This document shows, piece by piece, positions 1-6,674 of a stretch of DNA of 64,000 nucleotides. The stretch spans positions 1 to 64,000 of the forward strand of contig JAFYXG010000010.1 of assembly GCA_017546265.1 (NCBI GenBank), written 5' to 3'. The stretch is from Alphaproteobacteria bacterium (GTDB lineage Bacteria > Pseudomonadota > Alphaproteobacteria > Rs-D84). Position numbers and translations under genes: made by a program. A model generated the notes under the pieces. The model saw nothing but the letters and a program-made list of their open reading frames with translations. It ran no database searches and had not been told where the DNA came from. Each line of letters starts with the position of its first letter. Positions within the stretch are counted from its first letter, which is position 1.

Positions 1-810
1 AATGTTGGTGCGACATTACTGCCGGCAATCAACAGCGTTGTTGGCATATTCGGCAAAGCAGCCAGCAGTCTGGCCGAATTCGCAGAAAAGCACCCGACAC
101 TGGTCAAATACATTGGCTTGGCGGTGGCAGGCATGACATCGTTCAAGATTGCTTCGTTTGCGCTGGGATATGGGTTCACATTCCTTAAAGGTGGTGCGCT
201 GGCCATCATTGGGGTATTCAACAAGGTTAAGACGATATTCTCAGTTGCCAAGATCGCACTGGGGGCTGTGATACCGGTTATCAAGGCGGTTGGGACGGCT
301 TTCCTGACCAATCCGGTGGGGCTGATAATCACAGGTATTGCAGTCGGGGCCGCACTGATTATCAAATACTGGAAACCGATATCCGCATTCTTCAAGCGGT
401 TGTTTGAGCCTGTGGTTCAGGTTTTCAAACAGGTATGGAACTGGATCACAAACCTGTGGGAAAAAGCCAAGAACATATTCAACGGCGTAAAAGAATGGGT
501 CAAAGACAGCTGGGTTGGCAAGGCCTGGAACTGGGCATTTGGCAATGACGAAGAAGAAACAGAAAAACCACCCAAGGTTGGCGATACTGTATCCGTCATC
601 AACGAAATGACCAATGCAGCCGCACCGGTTGAACTGCTACAATCCAAGATATCCAGCAACAACACATCAAGTGTGGCGATATCGGCACCCATAACAATAA
701 ATGCCGCACCAGGAATGTCGGCCGAAGACGTTGCAGCAGCCGTCCAGACAGAACTGAACAATCGTGAAAACCAGGCAACACGGCGAACACGCAGTGCAAA
801 CTATGACTAA
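1..810 (+). CDS. Phage tail tape measure protein, C-terminal part
   Basis: The open frame runs from base 1 without a start, so this is the 3' end of a longer gene. The tape measure sets tail length and fills the tail tube before DNA ejection. Visible are small hydrophobic, Ala/Gly/Val-rich segments (the stretch around GLIITGIAVGAALIIKYW) typical of the membrane-active part of tape measures, then Trp-rich amphipathic sequence and a polar tail. P2-like tail genes U, X and D follow at once, which fixes the role by position. The call rests on context and composition; no catalytic motif is expected. A start at 118 would only be an internal TTG. Confidence 0.8.
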   Translation, partial: NVGATLLPAINSVVGIFGKAASSLAEFAEKHPTLVKYIGLAVAGMTSFKIASFALGYGFTFLKGGALAIIGVFNKVKTIFSVAKIALGAVIPVIKAVGTAFLTNPVGLIITGIAVGAALIIKYWKPISAFFKRLFEPVVQVFKQVWNWITNLWEKAKNIFNGVKEWVKDSWVGKAWNWAFGNDEEETEKPPKVGDTVSVINEMTNAAAPVELLQSKISSNNTSSVAISAPITINAAPGMSAEDVAAAVQTELNNRENQATRRTRSANYD

Positions 811-820
811 GGGATAAACA

Positions 821-1318
821 ATGGCAATCGGGGACTTACTGAAATCAGTTGGTGGGGATATGAACCTGAACTCGGCCCTGGACATCAACATGATGATGAT
901 TCTGGGGGCGTACAGGTTCTGCATATCCAATGCAGCATACCAGAGCCTCAGCCGGTCAACCGAATACAATTGGGCGGAACAAGAACGGTTGGGATCCGGA
1001 CCAGCTTTGCAGTTTGTTGGTGCCGGACCAGAAAAGATCAGCCTGCATGGGGAAATATATCCGCACTTCAAAGGGGGGCTGCGCCAGGTAACACTGATGA
1101 GGGCTGAGGCCGGATTGGGAATCCCCCTGATGCTGATATCGGGTAATGGAATGGCGTTTGGTCGATGGTGCATAACCAGCATCAGCGAAGACCAGACATA
1201 TTTCCTAAAAGACGGAACCGCACGCAAGATATCGTTTTCAATAACCCTGCAGAAATACGGCGAAGAAACACAGGCCGGTGCGCTGGGGATCGTTCAACAA
1301 GTGGTGGGTGCATTATGA
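821..1318 (+). CDS. P2 gpU-like tail protein
   Basis: A 165-aa protein that matches the gpU tail family in length and in its central pattern: a Gly-rich 'P-x-I-x-L-x-G' strand (KISLHGEIYP), then an MRAEAG segment and the W-C-I-T-x-I strand. gpU acts in tail completion or tail-tube joining in P2-like phages. It lies 10 bases after the tape measure and overlaps the next gene by ATGA, the usual sign of translational coupling in the tail operon. The family call comes from sequence pattern plus gene order. Confidence 0.85.
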   Translation: MAIGDLLKSVGGDMNLNSALDINMMMILGAYRFCISNAAYQSLSRSTEYNWAEQERLGSGPALQFVGAGPEKISLHGEIYPHFKGGLRQVTLMRAEAGLGIPLMLISGNGMAFGRWCITSISEDQTYFLKDGTARKISFSITLQKYGEETQAGALGIVQQVVGAL

Positions 1319-1521
1319 CAATTTACACAAGTAAAGATGGCGAAACCCTGGACTATATCGTCTGGAAACATTATGGCAAGACCGCCGGTATTCTGGAACA
1401 GGTTCTGGTCCAGAACCGGCATCTGGCCGGATATGATGCGGTCCTGCCGGCAGGCGTTCAAATAACACTGCCCGACATAGTCCAAGACACAAACAAACAG
1501 AAGATAAAGATGTGGCAATGA
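1315..1521 (+). CDS. P2 gpX-like tail protein (LysM-like fold)
   Basis: A 68-aa protein starting at the ATG that overlaps the gpU stop. It shows the gpX/Tail_X pattern: Tyr-Thr-x-x-D-G-E-T-L-D near the start, a Y-G-K-T segment, a run like 'VLVQNRHLAGYDAVLPAG' and a closing I-x-L-P-D-I. The fold is LysM-related, and the protein is a small tail/baseplate component. A longer open frame extends upstream inside gpU but is only an overlap. The tail operon is interrupted straight after this gene by an unrelated cassette. Confidence 0.85.
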   Translation: MTIYTSKDGETLDYIVWKHYGKTAGILEQVLVQNRHLAGYDAVLPAGVQITLPDIVQDTNKQKIKMWQ

Positions 1522-1549
1522 AAAAGTTGTCGTAAAACTTGAAAATCTG

Positions 1550-1577
1550 TCAATTTGTGCTAAGTTCACAGTAGAAT
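1550..1577 (+). promoter_or_regulatory. Possible promoter of the moron cassette
   Basis: TCAATT, 16 bases, then TAGAAT lies 22 bases before the first start codon of the cassette. The match is only moderate; position after gpX and before an independent terminator supports it. Confidence 0.35.
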
Positions 1578-1599
1578 AAAAGTGCAAGAGGTAATGAAA

Positions 1600-1944
1600 A
1601 TGTCATTTACACAGGAAAACAAAACAAATATCTGCATTTGCGATGGGTGCGAAAAACGATGCAAGTTAGGGTTTTATGAAGAAACAGAACAAGAGGCAAA
1701 AGACAAAACAATAAACGCAAGGAGAATAGCATCAACTCTGCCTGTTAAAAGATTTGTCTGGCCTACGATTAACGGCAAGAAAATAATCAGTTTTTTTGAT
1801 AAATATGGCGAATCACAACAATGTGTTTTTGAATCAGAGTTTTTGCACCTGCCTCACACATATAAAGTAAGAGAGTACAAACAAAAGATTTTAGAAAAAG
1901 CATACGAAATTGCCAAACTGTGCGACCATTACAAGACACGATAA
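1600..1944 (+). CDS. Small Cys protein of the MSFTQ/CxGCxxxC family, copy 1
   Basis: A 114-aa protein of unknown function. The start at 1600 is chosen because the sister genes all begin MSFTQ and because AGAGG lies 8 bases upstream. Visible parts are an N-terminal MSFTQ tag, a Cys cluster C-x-C-D-G-C-x3-C-x-L-G near residues 13-25, a PT-I-N-G-K strand, and a C-terminal ending CDHYKTR. The Cys cluster could bind a metal or Fe-S cluster, but nothing proves this. It is the first of three tandem paralogs between gpX and gpD, a position typical of a phage moron (cargo not needed for the virion). Confidence 0.75.
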   Translation: MSFTQENKTNICICDGCEKRCKLGFYEETEQEAKDKTINARRIASTLPVKRFVWPTINGKKIISFFDKYGESQQCVFESEFLHLPHTYKVREYKQKILEKAYEIAKLCDHYKTR

Positions 1945-1954
1945 AGGAAACCAA

Positions 1955-2263
1955 ATGTCATTTACACAGCAAAACGAAACCAATTTGCATACTGGGCCAG
2001 ATGGAAAAATTTGCGATGGCTGTGACAAGCGTTGTGAATTTGGTATTGATTATTTCTATCGTCATACGAAAAGACTGGAAGAATGGTTTTGTCCAACCAT
2101 AGACGGCCAACCAATTAAGCAGTACAAGGGGCCAAACGGTCAGATAATTGATGCGACCAGAGAGGCACCATATGAAGATGGAGTTGTTAAGTCTGCGAAA
2201 CAACGGGCAATTGAACTGGCACATGAAATTGTTAAATACTGTGACCACTACAAGACACGATAA
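1955..2263 (+). CDS. Small Cys protein of the MSFTQ/CxGCxxxC family, copy 2
   Basis: A 102-aa paralog of the gene just upstream, 10 bases after its stop, with AAAGGA as ribosome site. It keeps MSFTQ at the start, CDGCDKRCEFG as the Cys cluster, PTIDGQPIKQY in the middle, IDAT and the closing KYCDHYKTR. It lacks the extra upstream Cys of copy 1. The three conserved islands (N-tag, Cys cluster, C-terminal tag) separated by variable sequence suggest one small domain. Function unknown; see copy 1 for the context. Confidence 0.75.
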   Translation: MSFTQQNETNLHTGPDGKICDGCDKRCEFGIDYFYRHTKRLEEWFCPTIDGQPIKQYKGPNGQIIDATREAPYEDGVVKSAKQRAIELAHEIVKYCDHYKTR

Positions 2264-2275
2264 AGGAAAATCAAA

Positions 2276-2572
2276 ATGTCATTTACACAGGAAAAAGAAA
2301 CAAACACCAACAGATGCAATGGCTGTGACAAACATTGTAAACTTGGCTTTCATCACTTTACAGCATTGGGCGGCAAGGGAACTGAACCACTGTGTTGTCC
2401 AACCATAGACGGTCAGCCAATCAAGCGGTACAAGGGTAAAAACGGTGAAATAATTGATGCAACTCAAAAGTATTATGTTCATTCTTTTTATGACATAGAA
2501 TGTGCACAGAAACGGATAAACGAACTGGCACATAAAATCGTCAAATACTGCGACCATTACAAAACACGATAG
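2276..2572 (+). CDS. Small Cys protein of the MSFTQ/CxGCxxxC family, copy 3
   Basis: A 98-aa paralog with MSFTQ, CNGCDKHCKLG, PTIDGQPIKRY, IDATQ and KYCDHYKTR. It follows copy 2 by 12 bases and is followed by a strong terminator, so the three genes form a closed unit. The near-identity of the middle and C-terminal blocks with copy 2 points to recent tandem duplication. Function unknown. Confidence 0.75.
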   Translation: MSFTQEKETNTNRCNGCDKHCKLGFHHFTALGGKGTEPLCCPTIDGQPIKRYKGKNGEIIDATQKYYVHSFYDIECAQKRINELAHKIVKYCDHYKTR

Positions 2573-2590
2573 AAACAACAAAACAAACAT

Positions 2591-2614
2591 ACCGCCCAAA
2601 TCGGGCGGTTTTTT
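2591..2614 (+). terminator. Terminator closing the moron cassette
   Basis: ACCGCCC, loop AAAT, mostly paired CGGGCGGT and six T. It sits between moron copy 3 and gpD, so it isolates the cassette from the tail operon. Confidence 0.85.
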
Positions 2615-2622
2615 AATACAAA

Positions 2623-3606
2623 ATGAAACCGAAATACAAAATCATTGCGGATGATAACGACATAACCGAACTGATACATAGCCGTCTGATATCGCTAAGT
2701 ATCAGCGATGAAATCGGAATTGTGTCCGATACGATGACAATGGAACTGGACGACCGAGATTCAGCATTTGCACTGCCATCGTCTGGTGCCGTGCTAAGTG
2801 TTGCGATGGGGTATGATGAACTGTACCCGATGGGACAGTTTGTTGCAGATGAAATAGAACTGAACGCATCGCCCCAGACATTAACCATAACCGCACGTGC
2901 ATCAAACTCAAACCTACACGATATGGGGGAATTCAAAGCACCCAAAACAGAATCCTGGGACAAGAAAACTCTGACCAGCATCGTGCAGACCATCGCCGGC
3001 AGGTATGGTATAACGGCTGCCATATCTGCCACCTTTGCAGGCATTCAGATTGACCACGTGGATCAGACCGAGGAAAGTGATTGTGCATTTATCCAAAGGT
3101 TGGCCAGCGACTATGGCGCAGCAATCAAGATCGCAGGTGGCAAACTGATGTTTATAGATCCGCTGACCGGCAAATTCCCAGACGGATCGCCATTGCCAAC
3201 GATACCGGTAACCACGGTGTCCAGCATGCGCCTGCGAATAACGGAAAGGAATAAATACGGAAAAGTATCGGCAAAATACTATGACGTGAACAAAGCCGAA
3301 GAGCAAGAAATCACAGTTGGCACATCACCACCAACATACCAGCTAAGGGACACATACAGCAACCAACAACAGGCACAACTGCAGGCACAGGCCAAACTGA
3401 ATGAAATAGCAGATGGCACATATGCACTGACAGTTGATATGCCAGGCAAGCCAATGCTGGGGGCAGAAAGTGTGATTGATATACAGGTTGGACGGACTGA
3501 ATTCAGGGGCAAGTGGGTAATCAAATCCTGCCGGCACACAATGAATAGTTCTGGCTATAAAACCAGTATAGAGGCAACGAGAACCAGGGAGGTAACCGAT
3601 GGTTAA
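2623..3606 (+). CDS. P2 gpD-like tail protein (late control gene D family)
   Basis: A 327-aa protein of the gpD family, a baseplate/tail-hub component that in P2 caps the tube near the spike. The N-terminal half shows the D-D-N-D-I-T-E start, the S-D-E-I-G-I-V-S-D segment, a G-x-x-D-E-L-Y-P-M-G strand and a TITARASN strand, all common in this family; the C-terminal half has RITERNKYGK and a closing S-I-E-A-T-R. No Shine-Dalgarno is visible before the ATG, which lies nine bases beyond the terminator T-run, so its expression differs from its neighbours. The moron appears to have been inserted between gpX and this gene. Confidence 0.9.
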   Translation: MKPKYKIIADDNDITELIHSRLISLSISDEIGIVSDTMTMELDDRDSAFALPSSGAVLSVAMGYDELYPMGQFVADEIELNASPQTLTITARASNSNLHDMGEFKAPKTESWDKKTLTSIVQTIAGRYGITAAISATFAGIQIDHVDQTEESDCAFIQRLASDYGAAIKIAGGKLMFIDPLTGKFPDGSPLPTIPVTTVSSMRLRITERNKYGKVSAKYYDVNKAEEQEITVGTSPPTYQLRDTYSNQQQAQLQAQAKLNEIADGTYALTVDMPGKPMLGAESVIDIQVGRTEFRGKWVIKSCRHTMNSSGYKTSIEATRTREVTDG

Positions 3607-3841
3607 ACAACAAGAACGAGAGGGATTCAAGATGAGAGTGGACGGCAGACTTTTATACGGCCTGATGGCAGCATTGGTCGGCTTTGTGGTTCGTGCAGAA
3701 TCACACCACGCATCGGTAAACACCAGGTTGGCACAACTGGAACATAGAACCGATACCCTGGAATCCGACTTAAAGATAATCAAGGAATCCCTGTACGAAA
3801 TACGTGGGGACGTAAAAATCTTAATCAAAGGGGCAAACTGA
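3599..3841 (+). CDS. Small phage protein with one membrane segment and a coiled coil
   Basis: An 80-aa protein. GGGAGGT five bases before 3599 supports this start; an in-frame ATG at 3632 with AGAGGG before it is also possible. A hydrophobic stretch (LLYGLMAALVGFVV) is followed by a heptad-like region with Leu/Ile spacing. It overlaps the end of gpD and the start of the next gene (TGATG). Position at the head of the lysis block suggests a lysis accessory or a holin-like factor, but this is inference. Confidence 0.6.
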   Translation: MVKQQEREGFKMRVDGRLLYGLMAALVGFVVRAESHHASVNTRLAQLEHRTDTLESDLKIIKESLYEIRGDVKILIKGAN

Positions 3842-4047
3842 TGAAAAACGCAATCACATACATAGCCAAGATATTTAGTGACAAGAACGGAAACCCATCA
3901 GCCAAACGATATGCGTGTGCATTATTCGGCATAACAGCAGTCGTGCTGGCAGCATGCGGATTTGGAGTTGAAATAGTCGCACTGTTCGTAGCGGCAGCAC
4001 TGGGGGAAAACATAACAAGTTTATTCGAAAGAAAGGAAAAGAAATGA
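3841..4047 (+). CDS. Putative phage holin
   Basis: A 68-aa protein with a polar N-terminus (NPSAKRY), two close hydrophobic segments separated by a short turn around G-F-G-V-E, and a charged C-terminus ending ERKEKK. Small size, two membrane passes and location just before the lysozyme-like gene fit a holin, which would make the inner-membrane lesion for lysis. Stop and start codons overlap on both sides. No family motif decides it. Confidence 0.55.
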   Translation: MKNAITYIAKIFSDKNGNPSAKRYACALFGITAVVLAACGFGVEIVALFVAAALGENITSLFERKEKK

Positions 4048-4454
4048 AACGCAAACCACCAAGGGGAATAAGAAACAACAATCCAGGGAACATCAGATAC
4101 ACCGGCACACAATGGGCCGGTTTGTCTTTGCCTCCATCAGATGGCGAGTTTTGCATATTTACCGAACCCAAATGGGGCATACGTGCGCTGGCCAGGGTAT
4201 TGAAAGTATACCAGACCAAATACGGCATCTGCACAGTATCAGGCATAATCAGACGGTGGGCTCCATCATTTGAGAATGACACCGCAGCGTACGTCAAAAG
4301 TGTATGCCATCAAACCGGCTTTGGGTCCGGATCGGAACTGAATCTGTTTGACAACGATACAATGCTGGCACTGGTAAAGGCCATTATTCAGCACGAAAAC
4401 GGCCAGCAGCCATACAGCAACGAAGAACTGTTGGAGGGCATACGATGCGCATAA
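4044..4454 (+). CDS. Lysozyme-like peptidoglycan hydrolase (phage endolysin)
   Basis: A 136-aa protein beginning with the hallmark RGIRNNNPGNIRY, followed by W-x-G, an F-x-x-x-x-W-G-I-R-A-L-A-R segment, and a W-A-P block with YV-x-x-V near the middle. These are typical of small phage lysozyme-like proteins found as endolysins or virion muramidases. No signal peptide is visible, so a holin would be needed for export. It overlaps the holin-like gene by ATGA and precedes the spanin genes, giving a compact lysis cassette. Confidence 0.75.
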   Translation: MKRKPPRGIRNNNPGNIRYTGTQWAGLSLPPSDGEFCIFTEPKWGIRALARVLKVYQTKYGICTVSGIIRRWAPSFENDTAAYVKSVCHQTGFGSGSELNLFDNDTMLALVKAIIQHENGQQPYSNEELLEGIRCA

Positions 4455-4666
4455 AAGAATACTGGAACAAATACAAGGCATACATAGTTGCCGGTGCGGT
4501 TGCGCTGGCTTATTTAATCGGCATAAAGAAAGGAAAAGACCATGAAAAAACACGCCAGACTAAGACGGTTTTACAGAACGTACAAAGGGCTAATAAAGCT
4601 AGGGATTCTGTTGCTAATAATCCTGATGTTGTGCAACGGTTGCACAAAAAATATAACAGGCGGTGA
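4445..4666 (+). CDS. Putative inner-membrane spanin (Rz-like)
   Basis: A 73-aa protein with GGAGGG upstream. One N-terminal membrane segment (YIVAGAVALAYLIGI) is followed by a strongly charged region with coiled-coil character. The next gene begins inside it in another reading frame and encodes a lipoprotein, which is the classic Rz/Rz1 arrangement. i-spanins link to the outer-membrane partner to fuse the two membranes at the last step of lysis. The sequence is short for Rz, so the call depends on architecture and context. Confidence 0.6.
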   Translation: MRIKEYWNKYKAYIVAGAVALAYLIGIKKGKDHEKTRQTKTVLQNVQRANKARDSVANNPDVVQRLHKKYNRR

Positions 4667-4775
4667 TTACTGCCTGTTATACCGTCCGATATATGCGGAC
4701 TACACCAACGACACAACCGAAACCATAGAACAAATCGATGCCAACAACATCGTCTATGACCGCCTGTGCGAGTAA
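4542..4775 (+). CDS. Putative outer-membrane spanin lipoprotein (Rz1-like)
   Basis: A 77-aa protein nested out of frame in the Rz-like gene. The hydrophobic segment ends in a lipobox-like sequence (MLCNGC), followed by a short periplasmic part with C-L-L-Y-R-P-I-Y, D-Y-T-N-D-T-T-E-T and a Q-I-D-x-N-N motif ending Y-D-x-L-C-E. That tail resembles small phage lysis lipoproteins. AAAGGA lies before the ATG. The N-terminus is long for a lipoprotein signal, so a later start is possible. Confidence 0.6.
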   Translation: MKKHARLRRFYRTYKGLIKLGILLLIILMLCNGCTKNITGGDYCLLYRPIYADYTNDTTETIEQIDANNIVYDRLCE

Positions 4776-4782
4776 AATTATA

Positions 4783-4811
4783 TTGATTTTTTGTTTGATT
4801 TATGATATAAT
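4783..4811 (+). promoter_or_regulatory. Strong promoter P1 after the lysis genes
   Basis: TTGATT, 17 bases, TATAAT, with TGA directly before the -10 (extended -10). Predicted start near 4818. A terminator hairpin follows at once, so the product would be only about 45 nt unless it is read through. Confidence 0.7.
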
Positions 4812-4834
4812 ACGGGCATCGTAAGCAATAAATC

Positions 4835-4862
4835 AAATATGGGCATGTCCCATATTTTTTAT
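4835..4862 (+). terminator. Terminator, nine-pair stem
   Basis: AAATATGGG, loop CATGT, CCCATATTT, then a T-rich run. It can end the lysis operon and also the short P1 transcript. Confidence 0.75.
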
Positions 4863-4890
4863 TGACATTGTCCTTTTTATAGAACATAAT
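4862..4890 (+). promoter_or_regulatory. Promoter P2 of the NYN gene
   Basis: TTGACA, 17 bases, CATAAT. Predicted start near 4897, 75 bases ahead of the NYN start codon. Confidence 0.75.
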
Positions 4891-4896
4891 AACGAT

Positions 4897-4971
4897 ACAA
4901 AAGCTCGCTGTTATTCGTAGCAGCGATTAGGGGGGGCTCAATGCTCCCCCTTGTTCTTGAAAGGATGGGGT
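4897..4971 (+). promoter_or_regulatory. Structured 5' leader of the NYN gene
   Basis: Two hairpins can form: TCGCTG with CAGCGA, then a G-run with GCTCCCCC. The second lies close to the ribosome site AAGGA at 4961 and could modulate initiation. No long T-run follows, so it is probably not a terminator. Confidence 0.4.
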
Positions 4972-5619
4972 ATGACAAAACAACGCAGAGTTATTGCATA
5001 TATTGATGGATTTAATCTATTTTATTCCAGTTTGAAAGGCACAGAAAACAAGTGGTTGGATTTGGAAAAATTGGTTTCTGCAATGTTGAAACCAAACGAC
5101 GTATTAGTCGGCATACGATATTTTACCGCAAAAGTCAGTTCCAATAAAAACGAACCAGAAAAAGCCCTAAAACAGCACGTATATCTAGAGGCCCTATCTC
5201 TAAATCCAAAGATTCAAACACGACTGGGACGTTTCTCTGTACACACAACCAAGATGCCAGATGCAGCAGCATGGAATAAAGGCAAAATCAAAATGGTTGA
5301 TGTTATCAAAACAGAGGAAAAAGGCACAGACGTGAACCTGGCAGTGCAAATGGTTGCAGATGCCAAGGATGACCTATTTGATTATGCAATGTTGTTCAGT
5401 AATGATTCCGATATGGCATATGCGATTCAAATTGCAACCCAGCAGTGCAATAAACAAATCGGACTGTATGTTGCACGCAAGGCAACATCGTATCAAAGCT
5501 TGAAAGAACATGTGTTGCACATTAAACGGCTGGGGCCAACCGCCTTTGCAAATGCACAATTACCAAAAGAAATAACAACCCAAACGGGTCGTGTAATCAA
5601 AAAACCATCTGACTGGTAG
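4972..5619 (+). CDS. NYN-domain (LabA/DUF88-like) ribonuclease
   Basis: A 215-aa protein. The start at 4972 has AAGGA six bases upstream. NYN domains are PIN-like metal-dependent RNases. Acidic residues fall at the expected places: Asp12 in YIDGFNLFY, Asp120 in KGTDVNLAV, and Asp145/Asp147 in SNDSDMAYAI. It is transcribed from its own promoter and leader, apart from the lysis operon, and converges on the PLD gene. This suggests cargo at the prophage edge, perhaps in RNA decay or defence, but the target is unknown. Confidence 0.85.
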   Translation: MTKQRRVIAYIDGFNLFYSSLKGTENKWLDLEKLVSAMLKPNDVLVGIRYFTAKVSSNKNEPEKALKQHVYLEALSLNPKIQTRLGRFSVHTTKMPDAAAWNKGKIKMVDVIKTEEKGTDVNLAVQMVADAKDDLFDYAMLFSNDSDMAYAIQIATQQCNKQIGLYVARKATSYQSLKEHVLHIKRLGPTAFANAQLPKEITTQTGRVIKKPSDW

Positions 5620-5624
5620 AATCT

Positions 5625-6143
5625 CTATATCCCATACAAATCCCACAAATACTCAAACCGTTTAGAATAATCGGGGCCAAACGCATCCAAGAAAATACAA
5701 TTTTCCGCATTTTGCTGTTTGGCGTTCTTAGTCCAGTTATAGGAACCAGTAACAATTCGTTTGCCATCAAAAACTGCAAACTTATTGTGCTGTTGGCGAT
5801 GTCCTTTGTTCTTGCGAACTGGAATACCAGCCGCCGACAATTCATCCACCTGTGAATATTTGTTCCCAGCCATAGTTCTGTCGGTAGCAATGCGAACCTT
5901 TGCACCACGTTTATGTGCAGATATTATAGATTTTGCAACAGGGACACTGGTAATAGAATAAACGGCAATGTCAATCTTATTGGCCTTGTTGATTTCCGCA
6001 ATGATGTGTTCTTCGCATTCAAGACCAGGGGCAAAATATACCTCGCCACCTGTAATTTCATAACGTACCGGTTCACGTCTGCCTATAAAGAACCCCAGCA
6101 GAACCAATGCCGGCAATATCAATAGAATGATCCTATTCTTCAT
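5625..6143 (-). CDS. Exported phospholipase D-family nuclease (single PLD motif)
   Basis: A 172-aa protein with an N-terminal hydrophobic segment (residues 5-20, signal or anchor), so it acts outside the cytoplasm. The catalytic HxKx4Dx6GS-N motif is intact: His119, Lys121, Asp126, Gly133-Ser134, Asn136. One motif per chain is typical of Nuc-type endonucleases that work as dimers. A longer open frame reaches 6356, but that part lies in a structured leader and its terminator, so the ATG at 6143 is preferred. It is controlled by a leader RNA that shares its layout with that of the divergent gene at 6675. Confidence 0.85.
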   Translation of the reverse strand: MKNRIILLILPALVLLGFFIGRREPVRYEITGGEVYFAPGLECEEHIIAEINKANKIDIAVYSITSVPVAKSIISAHKRGAKVRIATDRTMAGNKYSQVDELSAAGIPVRKNKGHRQQHNKFAVFDGKRIVTGSYNWTKNAKQQNAENCIFLDAFGPDYSKRFEYLWDLYGI

Positions 6144-6151
6144 GGAACCCC

Positions 6152-6339
6152 CAAAGTAAAAGACCACTCTGAAGGAGTGGTCGGGAGTTCGTCGGTTCAA
6201 ACACAGAACCCCGTTGCCTTTGGGTAAAACCCTATTGTATAGCAACAGCATCCCGACCAGGATCGGGACATTATCGGTAATGGTGTTTGGGCGACGAAGC
6301 CCTTTCACACTTCTAATGTCGTGTGCAACAACATGCACA
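6152..6339 (-). ncRNA. Leader RNA L1 with attenuator layout, upstream of the PLD gene
   Basis: Read on the minus strand: CACAC/GTGTG hairpin, GGGC-TTCGTC-GCCC hairpin, a CATTA/TAATG hairpin, then X1 (TCCCGATCC, 6268-6260) pairing with the anti-sequence GGTCGGGA (6258-6251). A second partner TCCCGACC (X2, 6186-6179) overlaps the 5' arm of the terminator GACCACTC/GAGTGGTC (6182-6162) and its T-rich tail. Anti can pair with X1 or X2, so termination could be switched. The PLD start codon lies about ten bases further. Same architecture as L2 and L3. Confidence 0.55.
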
Positions 6340-6345
6340 AAAAGC

Positions 6346-6373
6346 ATTCTACACAAAATTCCACAAAAATCAA
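6346..6373 (-). promoter_or_regulatory. Promoter of leader L1
   Basis: On the minus strand TTGATT, 16 bases, TAGAAT, with a predicted start near 6339, directly before the first hairpin of L1. Confidence 0.5.
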
Positions 6374-6428
6374 CCCTCTTATTCCCAGCAAATCTACCCA
6401 GAAGATATGGTTTTTATTCATATAAAAT

Positions 6429-6457
6429 TTGTTTTTACCCCGTTTTTATGATACAAT
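6429..6457 (+). promoter_or_regulatory. Promoter of leader L2
   Basis: TTGTTT, 17 bases, TACAAT inside the sequence TATGATACAAT, which recurs exactly before leader L3 (16941-16951). Confidence 0.55.
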
Positions 6458-6463
6458 AACATA

Positions 6464-6661
6464 GACTCCAATGGGAAACGGAGTTGGGCTGTCAGAAGCC
6501 GTGTTCAAAGCTGGTGCGTATCGCATCATAACATCCCTGACCAAGGTCGGGGAGCTGTTGATTATAAAATACGGGAAACCGAAAGATTAACAGAATCATT
6601 TGCTTTGAACTGATTTCTGAACTCCCCGACCGCCAAAACTTCCCATGGCGGTTTAATTTTT
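6464..6661 (+). ncRNA. Leader RNA L2 with attenuator layout, upstream of the 311-aa and 1813-aa secreted protein genes
   Basis: Elements in order: ACTCC/GGAGT hairpin (6465-6484), TTGGGC with AGCC (6484-6500), CTGGTGCG/CGCATC (6511-6527), X1 TCCCTGACC (6534-6542) with anti GGTCGGGGAG (6545-6554), a spacer, then X2 CTCCCCGACC (6622-6631). X2 is a perfect 10-base complement of anti and overlaps the terminator stem ACCGCC/GGCGGT (6629-6652), which is followed by T-rich sequence. The start codon of the next gene is at 6675. A switch between terminated and read-through forms is a reasonable reading. Confidence 0.6.
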
Positions 6662-6674
6662 GCATGGAGAGATT

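Noticed and set aside
6273-6320. TTTGGGCGACGAAGCCC on the plus strand as a fourth leader
   Set aside because: It resembles the L2/L3 motif but is the complement of L1's second hairpin; the minus-strand reading gives the full architecture with terminator and gene.
5625-6356. Longer version of the PLD protein (243 aa)
   Set aside because: The extra N-terminal part lies in leader L1 and its terminator and would place a signal-type helix in mid-protein.
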